Assembly: GCA_035265325.1 (NCBI GenBank)
Contig: DATFOS010000172.1
Span: forward strand, 1-64,000
Source of the DNA: DATCLS01 sp035265325
GTDB taxonomy: Bacteria > Actinomycetota > Acidimicrobiia > Acidimicrobiales > VFJN01
DNA: 64,000 bases
Direction of reading: 5' to 3'
The notes under the pieces were generated by a model, which did no database searches, was not told where the DNA came from, and worked only from the letters and a program-made list of their open reading frames with translations. The translations under genes were made by a program, and so were the position numbers. This document shows, in pieces, positions 32,180-40,889 of the stretch (the stretch's first letter is position 1; each line of letters starts with the position of its first letter).

Positions 32180-33418
32180 ATGGCCCAGACCTGGGACAGC
32201 CTCGACCGATACGTGGTCATCTCGGCCGACACGCACGCCGGCGCCGACCTGCGCCAGTACCGCGACTACCTCCCCCGCCGGTGGCACGAGGAGTTCGACG
32301 CCTGGGCCGAGGGCTACTCGAGCCCCTACGACGACCTGGTGACCGCCACCGCCGCGCTGAACTGGGACAGCGACGCCCGCGTCAAGGCACTCGCCGACGA
32401 CGGCGTCGCCGCCGAGATCGTGTTCCCGAACACGGTCCCGCCGTTCTTCGAGACGATCGGCAACTTCGCCTCGATGCCCTGGACCCGCGAGGACTACGAG
32501 CGGCGGGCGGCCGGCATCCAGGCCCACAACCGCTGGGTCGTCGACTTCTGCCGGCGCGAGCCGGTGCGCCGCCGGGGGCTCGTCCAGATCTTCCCGCACG
32601 ACATCGAGGCCGCCGTCGCCGAGGTCCGCTGGGCGGCCGAGACCGGCGTCGTCGGGGGCATCCTCGCCCCGGCCATCCCGGCCAACCACGCCGTCGAGCC
32701 GTGGTTCCACACCCGCTACGAGCCGCTGTGGGCCGCCCTCGAGGAGACGGAGCTGTCGTTCGGGCAGCACCCCGGCACGGGCACCCCCGACGTGGGCAAG
32801 GACCAGCCCGCCGCCGCCGCCGTGATGCTCGTCGAGTTCACGTGGTGGACCCGCCGCACGCTGTCGCACCTGATCCTGGCCGGCGTGTTCGAGCGCTACC
32901 CCGACCTCAAGGCGGTGTGGACGGAGCAGGGCGTGACGTGGGCGCTCCAGGACCTGGGCCTGCTCGACTACACGGTCGCCGACATGAAGTCGACGGCGGA
33001 CAACCGCACCACCACGCTCTTCGGCGCCGACGTGATCGACAGCCTGTCGCTGACGCCGAGCGAGTACTTCGCCCGCAACTGCTACCTCGGCGCCAGCTTC
33101 ATGTCCCGGGGCGAGATGAAGTACGCGCAGTACGTCGTCGACCGGATCATGTGGGGCACCGACTTCCCGCACGAGGAGGGCACGACGCCCTACACCCGCG
33201 AGGCGCTGCGGGCCGCGTTCTCCCGGACGCCCGAGGCCGACCTGCGCAAGATCCTGGCCGGCACGGCCGCCGAGGTGTACGGGTTCGACCTCGAGGCCCT
33301 CGCCCCCATCGCCGCCGAGATCGGGCCGACCGTCGAGGAGGTGGCGGTCCCGCTGACCGAGGTCCCGCCCTCGAAGTCGCCTGCGTTCATCGGCGCCGTC
33401 AAGCAGCCGGCGGCCTGA
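32180..33418 (+). CDS. Amidohydrolase-family (ACMSD-like) protein, ring-degradation operon
   Basis: 412-residue amidohydrolase_2 protein, a clear paralogue of 23507-24742: ISADTHAGAD, VFPNTVPPFF, QHPGTGTPD, WTEQGVTW and TDFPHEEGTTP with metal-ligand His/Asp positions. Both share the C-terminal YGFDLEALAP and GPTVEEVAVPL pattern. It lies between echA20 and hsaE with good ribosome binding (AAGGGGAGC) before the ATG. No known step of steroid ring catabolism requires it. A decarboxylase or hydrolase acting on an acid or lactone intermediate is a reasonable hypothesis. Confidence 0.82.
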   Translation: MAQTWDSLDRYVVISADTHAGADLRQYRDYLPRRWHEEFDAWAEGYSSPYDDLVTATAALNWDSDARVKALADDGVAAEIVFPNTVPPFFETIGNFASMPWTREDYERRAAGIQAHNRWVVDFCRREPVRRRGLVQIFPHDIEAAVAEVRWAAETGVVGGILAPAIPANHAVEPWFHTRYEPLWAALEETELSFGQHPGTGTPDVGKDQPAAAAVMLVEFTWWTRRTLSHLILAGVFERYPDLKAVWTEQGVTWALQDLGLLDYTVADMKSTADNRTTTLFGADVIDSLSLTPSEYFARNCYLGASFMSRGEMKYAQYVVDRIMWGTDFPHEEGTTPYTREALRAAFSRTPEADLRKILAGTAAEVYGFDLEALAPIAAEIGPTVEEVAVPLTEVPPSKSPAFIGAVKQPAA

Positions 33419-33446
33419 GGGGACGCCCGTCCCGCCACCGATCGCC

Positions 33447-34229
33447 ATGGGCCCCGCCGACCTCGCCGCCGCCGCCGAGGCGCTGTTCCGGGCGCAGGAG
33501 GACCGCGTCCCCATCGCCCCGCTCACCGGCACGTGGGAGGGCGTCGACGTCACCGCCGCCTACGAGGTCCAGCTGGCGAACATCGCCCGCCGGGTCGACG
33601 CCGGGGACTCGGTCCAAGGGCACAAGGTCGGGCTGTCGGCCAAGGCCATGCAGCAGATGCTCGGCGTCGACGAGCCCGACTACGGCCACCTGCTGGAGAG
33701 CATGTTCCTGTGGGAGTCGGACGCCGTCGAGGTGGGCCGGTTCCTGCAGCCGCGGGCGGAGATCGAGGTGGCGTTCGTGCTGGGACGGACGCTGGAGGGG
33801 CCGGGCGTGACCGTGGCCGACGCCATCCGGGCGACGGACTTCGTCCTCCCCTCGATCGAGATCGTCGACAGCCGCGTGGCGGACTGGAACATCAGGCTGC
33901 CCGACACCGTCGCCGACAACGCCTCGTCGGGCGCCGTGGTGCTCGGGGGCTCGCCCACCAAGCTCACCGAGCTCGACGTCCGCCTCATCGGCGCCACACT
34001 GCGCTCGAACGGCGAGTTGCGCGAGACGGGCGCCTCCGGGGCGGTGCTGGGAAACCCCGCGGTGGCGGTGGCCTGGCTCGCCAACAAGGTCGCGGCCTTC
34101 GGGGTCACCCTCGAGGCGGGCCACGTGATCATGCCCGGCAGTTGCACCCGGATGATCCCCGTCGCCGCCGGCGACGTGGTCACCGCGGAGTTCGACCGGC
34201 TGGGCAGCGTCAGCGTCAGCTTCACCTAG
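33447..34229 (+). CDS. hsaE: HsaE, 2-hydroxy-2,4-dienoate hydratase
   Basis: 260-residue member of the 2-oxopent-4-enoate hydratase (MhpD/HsaE) family. GHKVGLSAKAMQQMLGV near residue 52, the metal-binding RAEIEVAFVLG and IEIVDSR, and VLGNPAVAVAWLANK are present. It hydrates 2-hydroxyhexa-2,4-dienoate, made by HsaD from the A ring, to 4-hydroxy-2-oxohexanoate. It precedes hsaG and hsaF. A degenerate paralogue lies at 36233. Confidence 0.93.
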   Translation: MGPADLAAAAEALFRAQEDRVPIAPLTGTWEGVDVTAAYEVQLANIARRVDAGDSVQGHKVGLSAKAMQQMLGVDEPDYGHLLESMFLWESDAVEVGRFLQPRAEIEVAFVLGRTLEGPGVTVADAIRATDFVLPSIEIVDSRVADWNIRLPDTVADNASSGAVVLGGSPTKLTELDVRLIGATLRSNGELRETGASGAVLGNPAVAVAWLANKVAAFGVTLEAGHVIMPGSCTRMIPVAAGDVVTAEFDRLGSVSVSFT

Positions 34230-34251
34230 GAACGGAAGGTCTGGGAGCGTC

Positions 34252-35151
34252 ATGGCCACTACCACGGCCGCCATCGTGGGGTCGGGCAACATCGGCACCG
34301 ACCTCATGTTCAAGCTGCTGCGCTCGCCCTCGCTCGAGCTGCGGTACATGATCGGGGTCGACCCGGCGAGCGAGGGGCTGGCGCTGGCCCGCCAGCACGG
34401 CGTCGAGGCCTCGCACGAGGGCGTCGACTGGCTGCTCGACCGGGCGGAGCGGCCCGAGATCGTGTTCGAGGCAACGTCGGCCCACGTGCACGCCGGCAAC
34501 GCTGCCCGCTACGCCGACGCCGGGGTCCGGGCCGTCGACCTCACGCCGGCGGCGCTCGGCCCCTACGTCATCCCGCCGGTGAACCTCACCGAGCACCTCG
34601 ATGCCCCGAACGTGAACATGGTGACGTGCGGCGGCCAGGCCACGATCCCGATGGTCCACGCCGTGGCCCGGGTCGTGCCGGTGCCCTACGCCGAGATCGT
34701 GGCCACCGTGTCGTCACGCTCGGCCGGCCCCGGCACCCGCACCAACATCGACGAGTTCACCCGCACGACCTCGTCCGCGGTCGAGGTGCTGGGCGGCGCC
34801 GAACGCGGCAAGGCGATCATCATCCTGAACCCGGCCGACCCGCCGCTCATCATGCGGGACACGATCTTCTGCGCGCTTCCCGACGACGCCGACCAGGCCG
34901 CCGTCGAGACGTCGATCGACCGGATGATCGACGAGGTGCAGTCGTACGTGCCGGGCTACCGGCTGACCCAGCGCCCGCAGTTCGACCAGGCTCCATCCAC
35001 CGGCGGCTGGGCCCGGGTGGCGATCTTCGTCGAGGTCGAGGGCGCCGGCGACTACCTGCCGCCGTACTCAGGCAACCTCGACATCATGACGGCGGCGGCC
35101 ACGAAGGTCGGCGAGGAGATCGCCGGCCACCTGACGAAGGTGGGTGCCTGA
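34252..35151 (+). CDS. hsaG: HsaG, acylating propionaldehyde/acetaldehyde dehydrogenase
   Basis: 299-residue acylating aldehyde dehydrogenase of the DmpF/BphJ type. The NAD motif is VGSGNIGTD at the N-terminus, the catalytic Cys is in NMVTCGGQATIP (about residue 125), and PPYSGNLDIMTAAA is at the C-terminus. It converts propionaldehyde from HsaF to propionyl-CoA, normally by channelling within a complex. CTGGGAGCG precedes the ATG, and its stop overlaps the hsaF start by one base. Confidence 0.94.
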   Translation: MATTTAAIVGSGNIGTDLMFKLLRSPSLELRYMIGVDPASEGLALARQHGVEASHEGVDWLLDRAERPEIVFEATSAHVHAGNAARYADAGVRAVDLTPAALGPYVIPPVNLTEHLDAPNVNMVTCGGQATIPMVHAVARVVPVPYAEIVATVSSRSAGPGTRTNIDEFTRTTSSAVEVLGGAERGKAIIILNPADPPLIMRDTIFCALPDDADQAAVETSIDRMIDEVQSYVPGYRLTQRPQFDQAPSTGGWARVAIFVEVEGAGDYLPPYSGNLDIMTAAATKVGEEIAGHLTKVGA

Positions 35152-36224
35152 TGCCCTACTCCGACCAGCTCGACATCCGCGTCACCGACTCGTCCCTGCG
35201 CGACGGGTCCCACGCCAAGGGCCACCAGTTCACCGAGCGGATGGTGCGCGACGTGGTCCGGGCGCTCGACGGCGCCGGCGTGCCGGTCATCGAGGTGACG
35301 CACGGCGACGGCCTCGGTGGGTCGTCCTTCAACTACGGGTTCTCGCTCACCGACGAGCGGGTGCTCATCCGCGCCGCCGTCGAGGAGGCGCAGCGGGCGA
35401 AGATCGCCTCCCTGATGCTCCCCGGCGTGGGCACCAAGGACGACATCGCCTTCCTGGCCGACTCGGGCGTCGGCGTGGTGCGCATCGCCACCCACTGCAC
35501 CGAGGCCGACGTCTCGATCCAGCACTTCGGCCTCGCCCGCGACCTGGGGCTCGAGACCGTGGGCTTCCTGATGATGGCCCACACGCAGCCGCCCGAGCGC
35601 CTGGCCGAACAGGCGCGCATCATGGCCGACGCCGGGTGCCAGTGCGTCTACGTCGTGGACTCGGCCGGGGCGCTCGTGCTGGAGCAGGTCACCGACCGGG
35701 TGGCCGCACTGGTGGCCGAGTTGGGCGACGACGCCCAGGTCGGTTTCCACGGTCACGAGAACCTTGCCCTGGGTGTGGCGAACTCGATCCTCGCCGTCCG
35801 CGCCGGGGCGGTGCAGGTCGACGGGTCGACCCGCCGGTTCGGCGCCGGGGCCGGCAACACGCCGGTGGAGGCGCTGGCCGCGGTGTGCGAGAAGCTCGGT
35901 ATCCGCACCGGCATCGACGTGCTGGCCGCCATCGACGCCGCCGAGGACGTGGTCCGCCCGGTGATGGACGGCGAGTGCGCCCTCGACCGACTCTCGCTGA
36001 CCATGGGCTACGCCGGCGTGTACTCGTCGTTCCTGCGCCACGCCTACCGGGCCGCCGAGCGCTACGGCGTGTCGGGCGCCGACATCCTCCTGGAGTGCGG
36101 CGCCCGCAACCTCGTCGGCGGGCAGGAGGACCAGATCATCGACATCGCCGTGGGCCTGGCCGCCGCCAGGGAGGTCGCCGGCGCCGGCACCCCCGTCGGC
36201 GCCTCCGCCGGCGGCGGGGCCTGA
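35151..36224 (+). CDS. hsaF: HsaF, 4-hydroxy-2-oxohexanoate aldolase
   Basis: 357-residue class II pyruvate-dependent aldolase (DmpG/BphI type). Metal-site motifs DSSLRDGSHA (residues 13-22) and HGHENLALG (HxH) are present, as are VVDSAG and the C-terminal communication domain with AERYGVSGADILLE. It splits 4-hydroxy-2-oxohexanoate into pyruvate and propionaldehyde, the latter passed to HsaG. Gene order E-G-F matches Mycobacterium Rv3536c-Rv3534c. The pyruvate could feed the 2-oxoacid:ferredoxin oxidoreductase at 4985-7807. Confidence 0.95.
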   Translation: MPYSDQLDIRVTDSSLRDGSHAKGHQFTERMVRDVVRALDGAGVPVIEVTHGDGLGGSSFNYGFSLTDERVLIRAAVEEAQRAKIASLMLPGVGTKDDIAFLADSGVGVVRIATHCTEADVSIQHFGLARDLGLETVGFLMMAHTQPPERLAEQARIMADAGCQCVYVVDSAGALVLEQVTDRVAALVAELGDDAQVGFHGHENLALGVANSILAVRAGAVQVDGSTRRFGAGAGNTPVEALAAVCEKLGIRTGIDVLAAIDAAEDVVRPVMDGECALDRLSLTMGYAGVYSSFLRHAYRAAERYGVSGADILLECGARNLVGGQEDQIIDIAVGLAAAREVAGAGTPVGASAGGGA

Positions 36225-36232
36225 GGCCGGCC

Positions 36233-36838
36233 ATGGCCGCGGGCCCGGCCGGGACGGTGGTGGCCGCGGCGCTCGCCCCCGTGGTGGTGGCCGGCGCCGG
36301 CGCGGGGCCGGGCGCCGACGCCTCGTCCGCCCGGGCGTCGGTGGCGCTGCTCGACGCGGCGGCGCTGCACCCGCCGGAGTCGCCGCTGACCGTCGGGGGC
36401 GGGTCGGCGCAGGTGGCGCCGGGCATCATCCTCGCCCTCGGCGCGCCGGTGGCCGGCCCGGGGGCGACGCCCGCCGCCGCGCTGGCGGCTACGGCGACCG
36501 TGCACGGCGGGCTGGCCGTGCACCAGGGCGGGGCGGTGACGCGCCTGGTCGTCGGCCGGACGGGTGCGGCCCCGGCCGGCCTCGACCTGGGGCTGGTCGG
36601 CGTGCTGTTCGAACGCGACGGCGTGCAGCTCGGCACGGCGGCCGGCGCAGCGTCGTTCGGCCACCCGGCGGCGGCCGCCGCGGCGGCGGCCGACGCCCTC
36701 GCCCTGGACGAGGCCCGGCTCGAGGCCGGGTGGCTCGTGTGGTGCGGCGCCCTGCTCCCGCCGGCCGAGGTGCCCGCCGGCTCCCACGCCCGGGCCGCCT
36801 TCGGCCACCTCGGCGTCGTCACGCTCCGCTGCACCTGA
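36233..36838 (+). CDS. Degenerate HsaE-family (2-oxopentenoate hydratase/decarboxylase-like) paralogue
   Basis: 201-residue Ala/Gly-rich protein. Its C-terminal half follows the hydratase/oxalocrotonate-decarboxylase fold: GVLFERDG, GAASFGHPAAA, and a terminal AFGHLGVVTLRC like HsaE's DRLGSVSVSF. The metal-binding Glu residues of HsaE (EIE and IEIVDSR) correspond to GII and LAVHQG, so metal chelation is lost. The N-terminal part is about 55 residues shorter. It begins eight bases after the hsaF stop. Likely a non-catalytic partner of HsaE, or a gene in decay; no frameshift is seen. Confidence 0.65.
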   Translation: MAAGPAGTVVAAALAPVVVAGAGAGPGADASSARASVALLDAAALHPPESPLTVGGGSAQVAPGIILALGAPVAGPGATPAAALAATATVHGGLAVHQGGAVTRLVVGRTGAAPAGLDLGLVGVLFERDGVQLGTAAGAASFGHPAAAAAAAADALALDEARLEAGWLVWCGALLPPAEVPAGSHARAAFGHLGVVTLRCT

Positions 36839-36912
36839 CGCCCCCATCGCCGCCGGCGGAGCCAGGTTCATCGGGTCGACGGTCGGGACGCAACGGACGA
36901 GGGGGATGTGAC

Positions 36913-37473
36913 ATGGCCGAGGGGACGCCGCTGCCGAGGATCGGGGCGCCGGCGACGCGAGCGCTGGCCCACATGGGCGTGACGACGCTGGAGGACATAT
37001 CCGGCCACCGGGCCGACGAGCTGCTCGAACGTCACGGCGTCGGGCCGACGGCCATCCGGCTGCTGGAGGAGGCGATGGCGGAGCACGGCCTGGCCTTCGC
37101 CGGCGGCGAGCGCGGTCACGCGGGCCCGCAGCCGCTGAGCGACGAGGTCCGGCACTATGTCGAGGGCCTGCCGGCCTCCCACCGGCCTCTGTTCGACCGG
37201 CTGCACGCCCTGATCCTCGACGAGGTGCCCGACGCCGAGGTCGTCATCTCGTACCGGATCCCCCTCTACCGGGTGGGCCGCCGCCACGTCGGCCTCAACC
37301 CGCGGCGGGCCGACGGCATCACGCTCACCGCGACGTCGCCGGACCACATCGCCGAGTTCCGGCGCCGCCACCCCGAGGTGCGGACGGGCAAGGCGAGCAT
37401 CCAGCTGCGCCTCGACGGGGACGTGCCCGAGGACGACCTGCGCGACGTGATCCGCAAGGCCGTGCGCACCTAG
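36913..37473 (+). CDS. HhH plus DUF1801-domain protein
   Basis: 186 residues. The N-terminal 60 (PRIGAPATRALAHMGVTTLEDI and LLERHGVGPTAIRLL) form a helix-hairpin-helix/RNA-polymerase-alpha-CTD-like module. The remainder is a DUF1801 (YdhG/YdeI-like) domain with YVEGLPASHRPLFDRL, VVISYRIPLYRVG and LRDVIRKAV. The family is of unknown molecular function and has been linked to stress or iron handling. It has no clear tie to steroid catabolism. A GGGGGATGTGAC leader precedes the ATG. Confidence 0.7.
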   Translation: MAEGTPLPRIGAPATRALAHMGVTTLEDISGHRADELLERHGVGPTAIRLLEEAMAEHGLAFAGGERGHAGPQPLSDEVRHYVEGLPASHRPLFDRLHALILDEVPDAEVVISYRIPLYRVGRRHVGLNPRRADGITLTATSPDHIAEFRRRHPEVRTGKASIQLRLDGDVPEDDLRDVIRKAVRT

Positions 37474-37477
37474 GCGG

Positions 37478-37491
37478 GCCGGCGCGCCGGC
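37478..37491. terminator. Palindromic hairpin between convergent genes
   Basis: GCCGGCGCGCCGGC is a perfect 14-base palindrome placed in the 32-bp gap between the DUF1801 gene and the convergent EthD-like gene. It could serve as a weak bidirectional terminator. Confidence 0.35.
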
Positions 37492-37505
37492 ACTCCGGGA
37501 CGCGG

Positions 37506-38249
37506 TCAGGCGAGGACGAAGCGGCTCGTGGGTAGGACGTCGAGGTCGGCGTCGTCGATGAAGGTCGACGTGGAGGCGGCCATCGCCTCCATCCGCCGGC
37601 GCAGCTCCCCGTCGTCGCCGCCCGAGCCGAAGAAGGCGTGCAGGTCGCCGAGCGCCTCGAGCGGGAACAGCTCCTCGACCACGGCGTCCACGGGCGGCCA
37701 CTGGGGCAGCGGGACCAGCGTCCGGGCGACGAGGTGCTGGGCGTAGCCGAACGTCGCCTGGGTGGCGATCGCCACCGACGTCTGCCCGCCGAGCCAGCGC
37801 GCCGCCCACTCGTCCCGGCCGAGTCCCGCCGGGACGCGTAGGAACGCGACCTGGGCGTAGCCGGGCGTGCGCCCGGCGGCCGGGCCGCGCCGGCGGCGGC
37901 GCCGGCCGCCTCGCCGGCCGCCGGCGCCGTCGGGCGGCACGAGCGGCACCGACTCCGTGACCAGCAGCGCGCCCCAGCGGGGCGTCGCGCCGGCCACCAC
38001 GGCGTCGAGCGGCGCCCGCCGGTCGTCGACGGCCGAGTCCACCCACACGCCCAGCACCGCGCCGGGCAGCGGCGGGTGGGCGGTGATGAGCATGACTGCG
38101 CCGTCGACCGTGCCGTCCGCCACGTCGGCCTCGACGCGGTGAGCGCCGCGTGCCAATAGCGCCTCCCCCACCGGGCCGACGAGCTCGTCGCGCCAGGCGT
38201 CGGGCGCCTCCGTCGTCGGGCGCCACAAGACGTAGAGGACCTTCTCCAC
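37506..38249 (-). CDS. EthD-domain (dimeric alpha/beta barrel) protein
   Basis: 247-residue protein. The C-terminal half has an EthD/dimeric ferredoxin-like pattern (AQVAFLRVPAGLGRDEWAARWL, ending STFIDDADLDVLPTSRFVLA). An Arg-rich stretch (GGRRGGRRRRRRG) sits near residue 125. The GTG start is at 38249. EthD-type proteins occur with P450 and monooxygenase systems and in steroid loci, with no defined reaction. It is isolated on the minus strand between rightward genes, with a 100-bp divergent spacer to the SDR at 38350. Confidence 0.62.
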   Translation of the reverse strand: MEKVLYVLWRPTTEAPDAWRDELVGPVGEALLARGAHRVEADVADGTVDGAVMLITAHPPLPGAVLGVWVDSAVDDRRAPLDAVVAGATPRWGALLVTESVPLVPPDGAGGRRGGRRRRRRGPAAGRTPGYAQVAFLRVPAGLGRDEWAARWLGGQTSVAIATQATFGYAQHLVARTLVPLPQWPPVDAVVEELFPLEALGDLHAFFGSGGDDGELRRRMEAMAASTSTFIDDADLDVLPTSRFVLA

Positions 38250-38349
38250 GCGCGCAGCCTGGCACCACCGCCCGCGCCAGCGCGGCGTCCGTCTCGCTCC
38301 CCGGCACGGCGGCTGCCGGGACGGCGACGACCGTGCCACGATCGTCGCC

Positions 38350-39261
38350 GTGCCAGGGATCTGCGACGGCCGCGTCGCCATCGTCACCGGCGCGGGCGGG
38401 GGGTTGGGCCGCGCCCACGCCCTCGAGCTCGCCCGCCAGGGAGCCCGCGTCGTCGTCAACGACCTCGGCGCCGCGATCGACGGCGAGGGCCGGTCAGCCA
38501 CGCCCGCCGAGCGGGTCGTGGAGGAGGTCACCGCCGCCCGCGGCACCGCCGTGGCGAACGCCGACGACGTCGGCGACTGGGAGGGCGCCGGCCGCCTCGT
38601 GCAGGACGCGCTGGACGCCTTCGGGCGGGTGGACGTCGTGGTGAACAACGCCGGCGTCCTGCGCGACCGCATGTTCGCCAACTCCTCGGCCGCCGAATGG
38701 GAGGCCGTGCTGCGGGCCCACGTCCACGGCCACGCCGCCGTGGCCCGCCACGCCGCCGCCCACTGGCGCGACCGGGCGAAGGTCGGCGAGGCGGTCGACG
38801 CCCGCATCGTCAACACCAGCTCGGGGGCGGGGCTGCTCGGGTCGGTGGGGCAGGCCGCCTACTCGGCGGCCAAGGCGGCGATCCTCGGCCTCACGCTCGT
38901 GCAGGCGGCCGAGCTGGCCCGTTACGGCGTCACCGCCAACGCCATCGCCCCCGCCGCCCGCACACGGATGACCGAGGGGGCGTTCGCCGCCACCATGGCG
39001 CCCCCGGCCGCCGGCGAGTTCGACGCCATGGCCCCCGAGAACGTGTCGCCGCTCGTCGTCTGGCTCGCGTCCGGCGAGGCGCGCGATGTCACGGGCCGCG
39101 TGTTCGAGGTCGAGGGCGGCAAGGTGGTGGTGATGGAGGGCTGGCAGCGCGGCCCGCACGTCGACAAGGGCGCGCGGTGGGACCCGGCCGAGCTGGGGCC
39201 GGTCGTCGCCGACCTGCTGGCCAAGGCCGCCCCGGCGCTGCCGGTGTACGGGGCGAGCTGA
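38350..39261 (+). CDS. SDR, multifunctional-enzyme-type hydroxyacyl-CoA dehydrogenase-like
   Basis: 303-residue SDR. It has TGAGGGLGRAHALELARQGARVVVNDLG at the N-terminus, NNAGVLRDRMF, NTSSGAGLLGSVGQAAYSAAK with catalytic Ser, Tyr and Lys, and an extended C-terminus ending ALPVYGAS. The VNDLG sequence and length match the MFE-2/Rv3548c-like SDRs that oxidise 3-hydroxyacyl-CoAs. It is coupled to fadD3 (TGATG overlap), so a role in HIP-CoA beta-oxidation is likely. A CACGAT seven bases before the GTG resembles a leaderless -10. Confidence 0.8.
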   Translation: MPGICDGRVAIVTGAGGGLGRAHALELARQGARVVVNDLGAAIDGEGRSATPAERVVEEVTAARGTAVANADDVGDWEGAGRLVQDALDAFGRVDVVVNNAGVLRDRMFANSSAAEWEAVLRAHVHGHAAVARHAAAHWRDRAKVGEAVDARIVNTSSGAGLLGSVGQAAYSAAKAAILGLTLVQAAELARYGVTANAIAPAARTRMTEGAFAATMAPPAAGEFDAMAPENVSPLVVWLASGEARDVTGRVFEVEGGKVVVMEGWQRGPHVDKGARWDPAELGPVVADLLAKAAPALPVYGAS

Positions 39262-40874
39262 TGCCGATGGCGCCGGCGACGATCCCCGCCCTCGTCCGGG
39301 CCGCGGCCGCCCGGTACGCGGACGTCGAGGCGGTCGTCGACGGCGACGCCCGCGTCACCTACGCCGACCTCGGCCACCTCGTCGACGCCGCCGCCCGCGC
39401 CCACCTCGCCGCCGGCGTCGAGCCGGGCGACCGGGTGGCGCTGTGGGCGCCGAACGGGCTCGACTGGGTGGTCGCCGCCCTCGGCGCCCAGGCGGCGGGG
39501 GCCGTCCTCGTGCCGCTCAGCACCCGGCTCAAGGGCACCGAGGCCGCGTACGTCCTCGGCCGCAGCCGGGCCCGGGTGCTCGTCGTCGTCGGCGACTTCC
39601 TGGGCACCCGCTACCCGGCCATGCTCGACGGCCGGGACCTCCCGGACCTGCGGGCGGTGGCCGTGCTCGACGGCCCCGAGGGTGGCGCCGACGCCGTGGT
39701 GGCGGCCGACGCCCGCCCGGGCACGACGACGTGGCCGGCGTTCGTGGCGGCAGGTGCGACCGTGAACGACGCCGACGCCGAGGCACGCGCCCGGAGCGTC
39801 CGTCCGGACGACCCCGCCGACCTCATGTTCACCTCGGGGACGACCGGCCGGCCGAAGGGCGTCCTGTGCAGCCACGCCCAGGACCTGCGCGTCTTCGAGG
39901 TGTGGGCGAGCACGGTCGGCCTGCGGGTCGGCGACCGCTACCTCCTCGTCAACCCGATGTCGCACTCGTTCGGCTACAAGGCGGGCATCCTCGCCTGCCT
40001 GCTCGCCGGGGCGACAATGCTGCCGCTGCCGGCCTTCGACGTCGACGCCGTCGTGGACCTCGTCGCACGCGAACGGGCCACGGTCCTGCCCGGCCCGCCG
40101 ACGCTCTACCAGGCGATGCTGCACCACCCGCGGCGGGCCGACGCCGACCTGTCCAGCCTGCGGCTGGCGGTGACCGGCGCCGCCGCCGTGCCCACGTCCC
40201 TCGTCGAGCGGATGCGCGCCGACCTGGGCTTCACCACCGTGGTGACGGCCTACGGGCTGACCGAGTCGACCGGCATGGTGACGATCTGCCGGCCCGACGA
40301 CGACGCCGAGACCATCGCCACCACGTCGGGACGCGCCATCCCCGGCGTCGAGGTGCGGGTCGTGGACGACGCCGGCCGCGAGGTGACACGCGGCGAGCCA
40401 GGCGAGATCGTGTGCCGGGGGCACAACGTCATGCAGGGCTACTTCGAGGACACCGAGGCCACCGCCGAGGCGATCGACGCCGACGGCTGGCTGCACACCG
40501 GCGACATCGGGACCATGGACGAGCGCGGCTACGTCCGCATCACCGACCGCAAGAAGGACATGTTCATCGTCGGGGGGTTCAACGCCTACCCGGCCGAGAT
40601 CGAGGACCTGCTGCTGAGCCACCCCGACATCGCCCAGGTAGCGGTGGTCGGGGTGCCCGACGAGCGCCTCGGTGAGGTGGGCGTGGCCTACGTCGTGGCG
40701 GCCCCGGGCACCGACCCGTCGCCGGACGACATCATGGCGTGGGCGCGCGCCACCATGGCCAACTACAAGGTGCCGCGCCGGGTCGTCGTGGTCGACGCCC
40801 TGCCGCTGAACGCCAGCGGCAAGGTCCTGAAGTACGAGCTGCGGCAGCGGGCCACCGCCGGCGCCACCACCTGA
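39261..40874 (+). CDS. fadD3: FadD3, HIP-CoA synthetase
   Basis: 537-residue acyl-CoA ligase following Mycobacterium FadD3 throughout: VALWAPNGLDWVVAALGA, the P-loop MFTSGTTGRPKGVL, FGYKAGILACLL, LPGPPTLYQAMLHHP, YGLTESTGMVT, DRKKDMFIVGGFNAYP and an intact A10 lysine in NASGKVLKYEL. FadD3 adds CoA to HIP, the two-ring residue left after A/B-ring loss, committing it to the IpdF/FadE30/EchA20/IpdAB route. It shares a one-base overlap with the preceding SDR. No KstR2-type box was found upstream. Confidence 0.94.
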   Translation: MPMAPATIPALVRAAAARYADVEAVVDGDARVTYADLGHLVDAAARAHLAAGVEPGDRVALWAPNGLDWVVAALGAQAAGAVLVPLSTRLKGTEAAYVLGRSRARVLVVVGDFLGTRYPAMLDGRDLPDLRAVAVLDGPEGGADAVVAADARPGTTTWPAFVAAGATVNDADAEARARSVRPDDPADLMFTSGTTGRPKGVLCSHAQDLRVFEVWASTVGLRVGDRYLLVNPMSHSFGYKAGILACLLAGATMLPLPAFDVDAVVDLVARERATVLPGPPTLYQAMLHHPRRADADLSSLRLAVTGAAAVPTSLVERMRADLGFTTVVTAYGLTESTGMVTICRPDDDAETIATTSGRAIPGVEVRVVDDAGREVTRGEPGEIVCRGHNVMQGYFEDTEATAEAIDADGWLHTGDIGTMDERGYVRITDRKKDMFIVGGFNAYPAEIEDLLLSHPDIAQVAVVGVPDERLGEVGVAYVVAAPGTDPSPDDIMAWARATMANYKVPRRVVVVDALPLNASGKVLKYELRQRATAGATT

Positions 40875-40889
40875 ACGCGAGGGGGAGTC

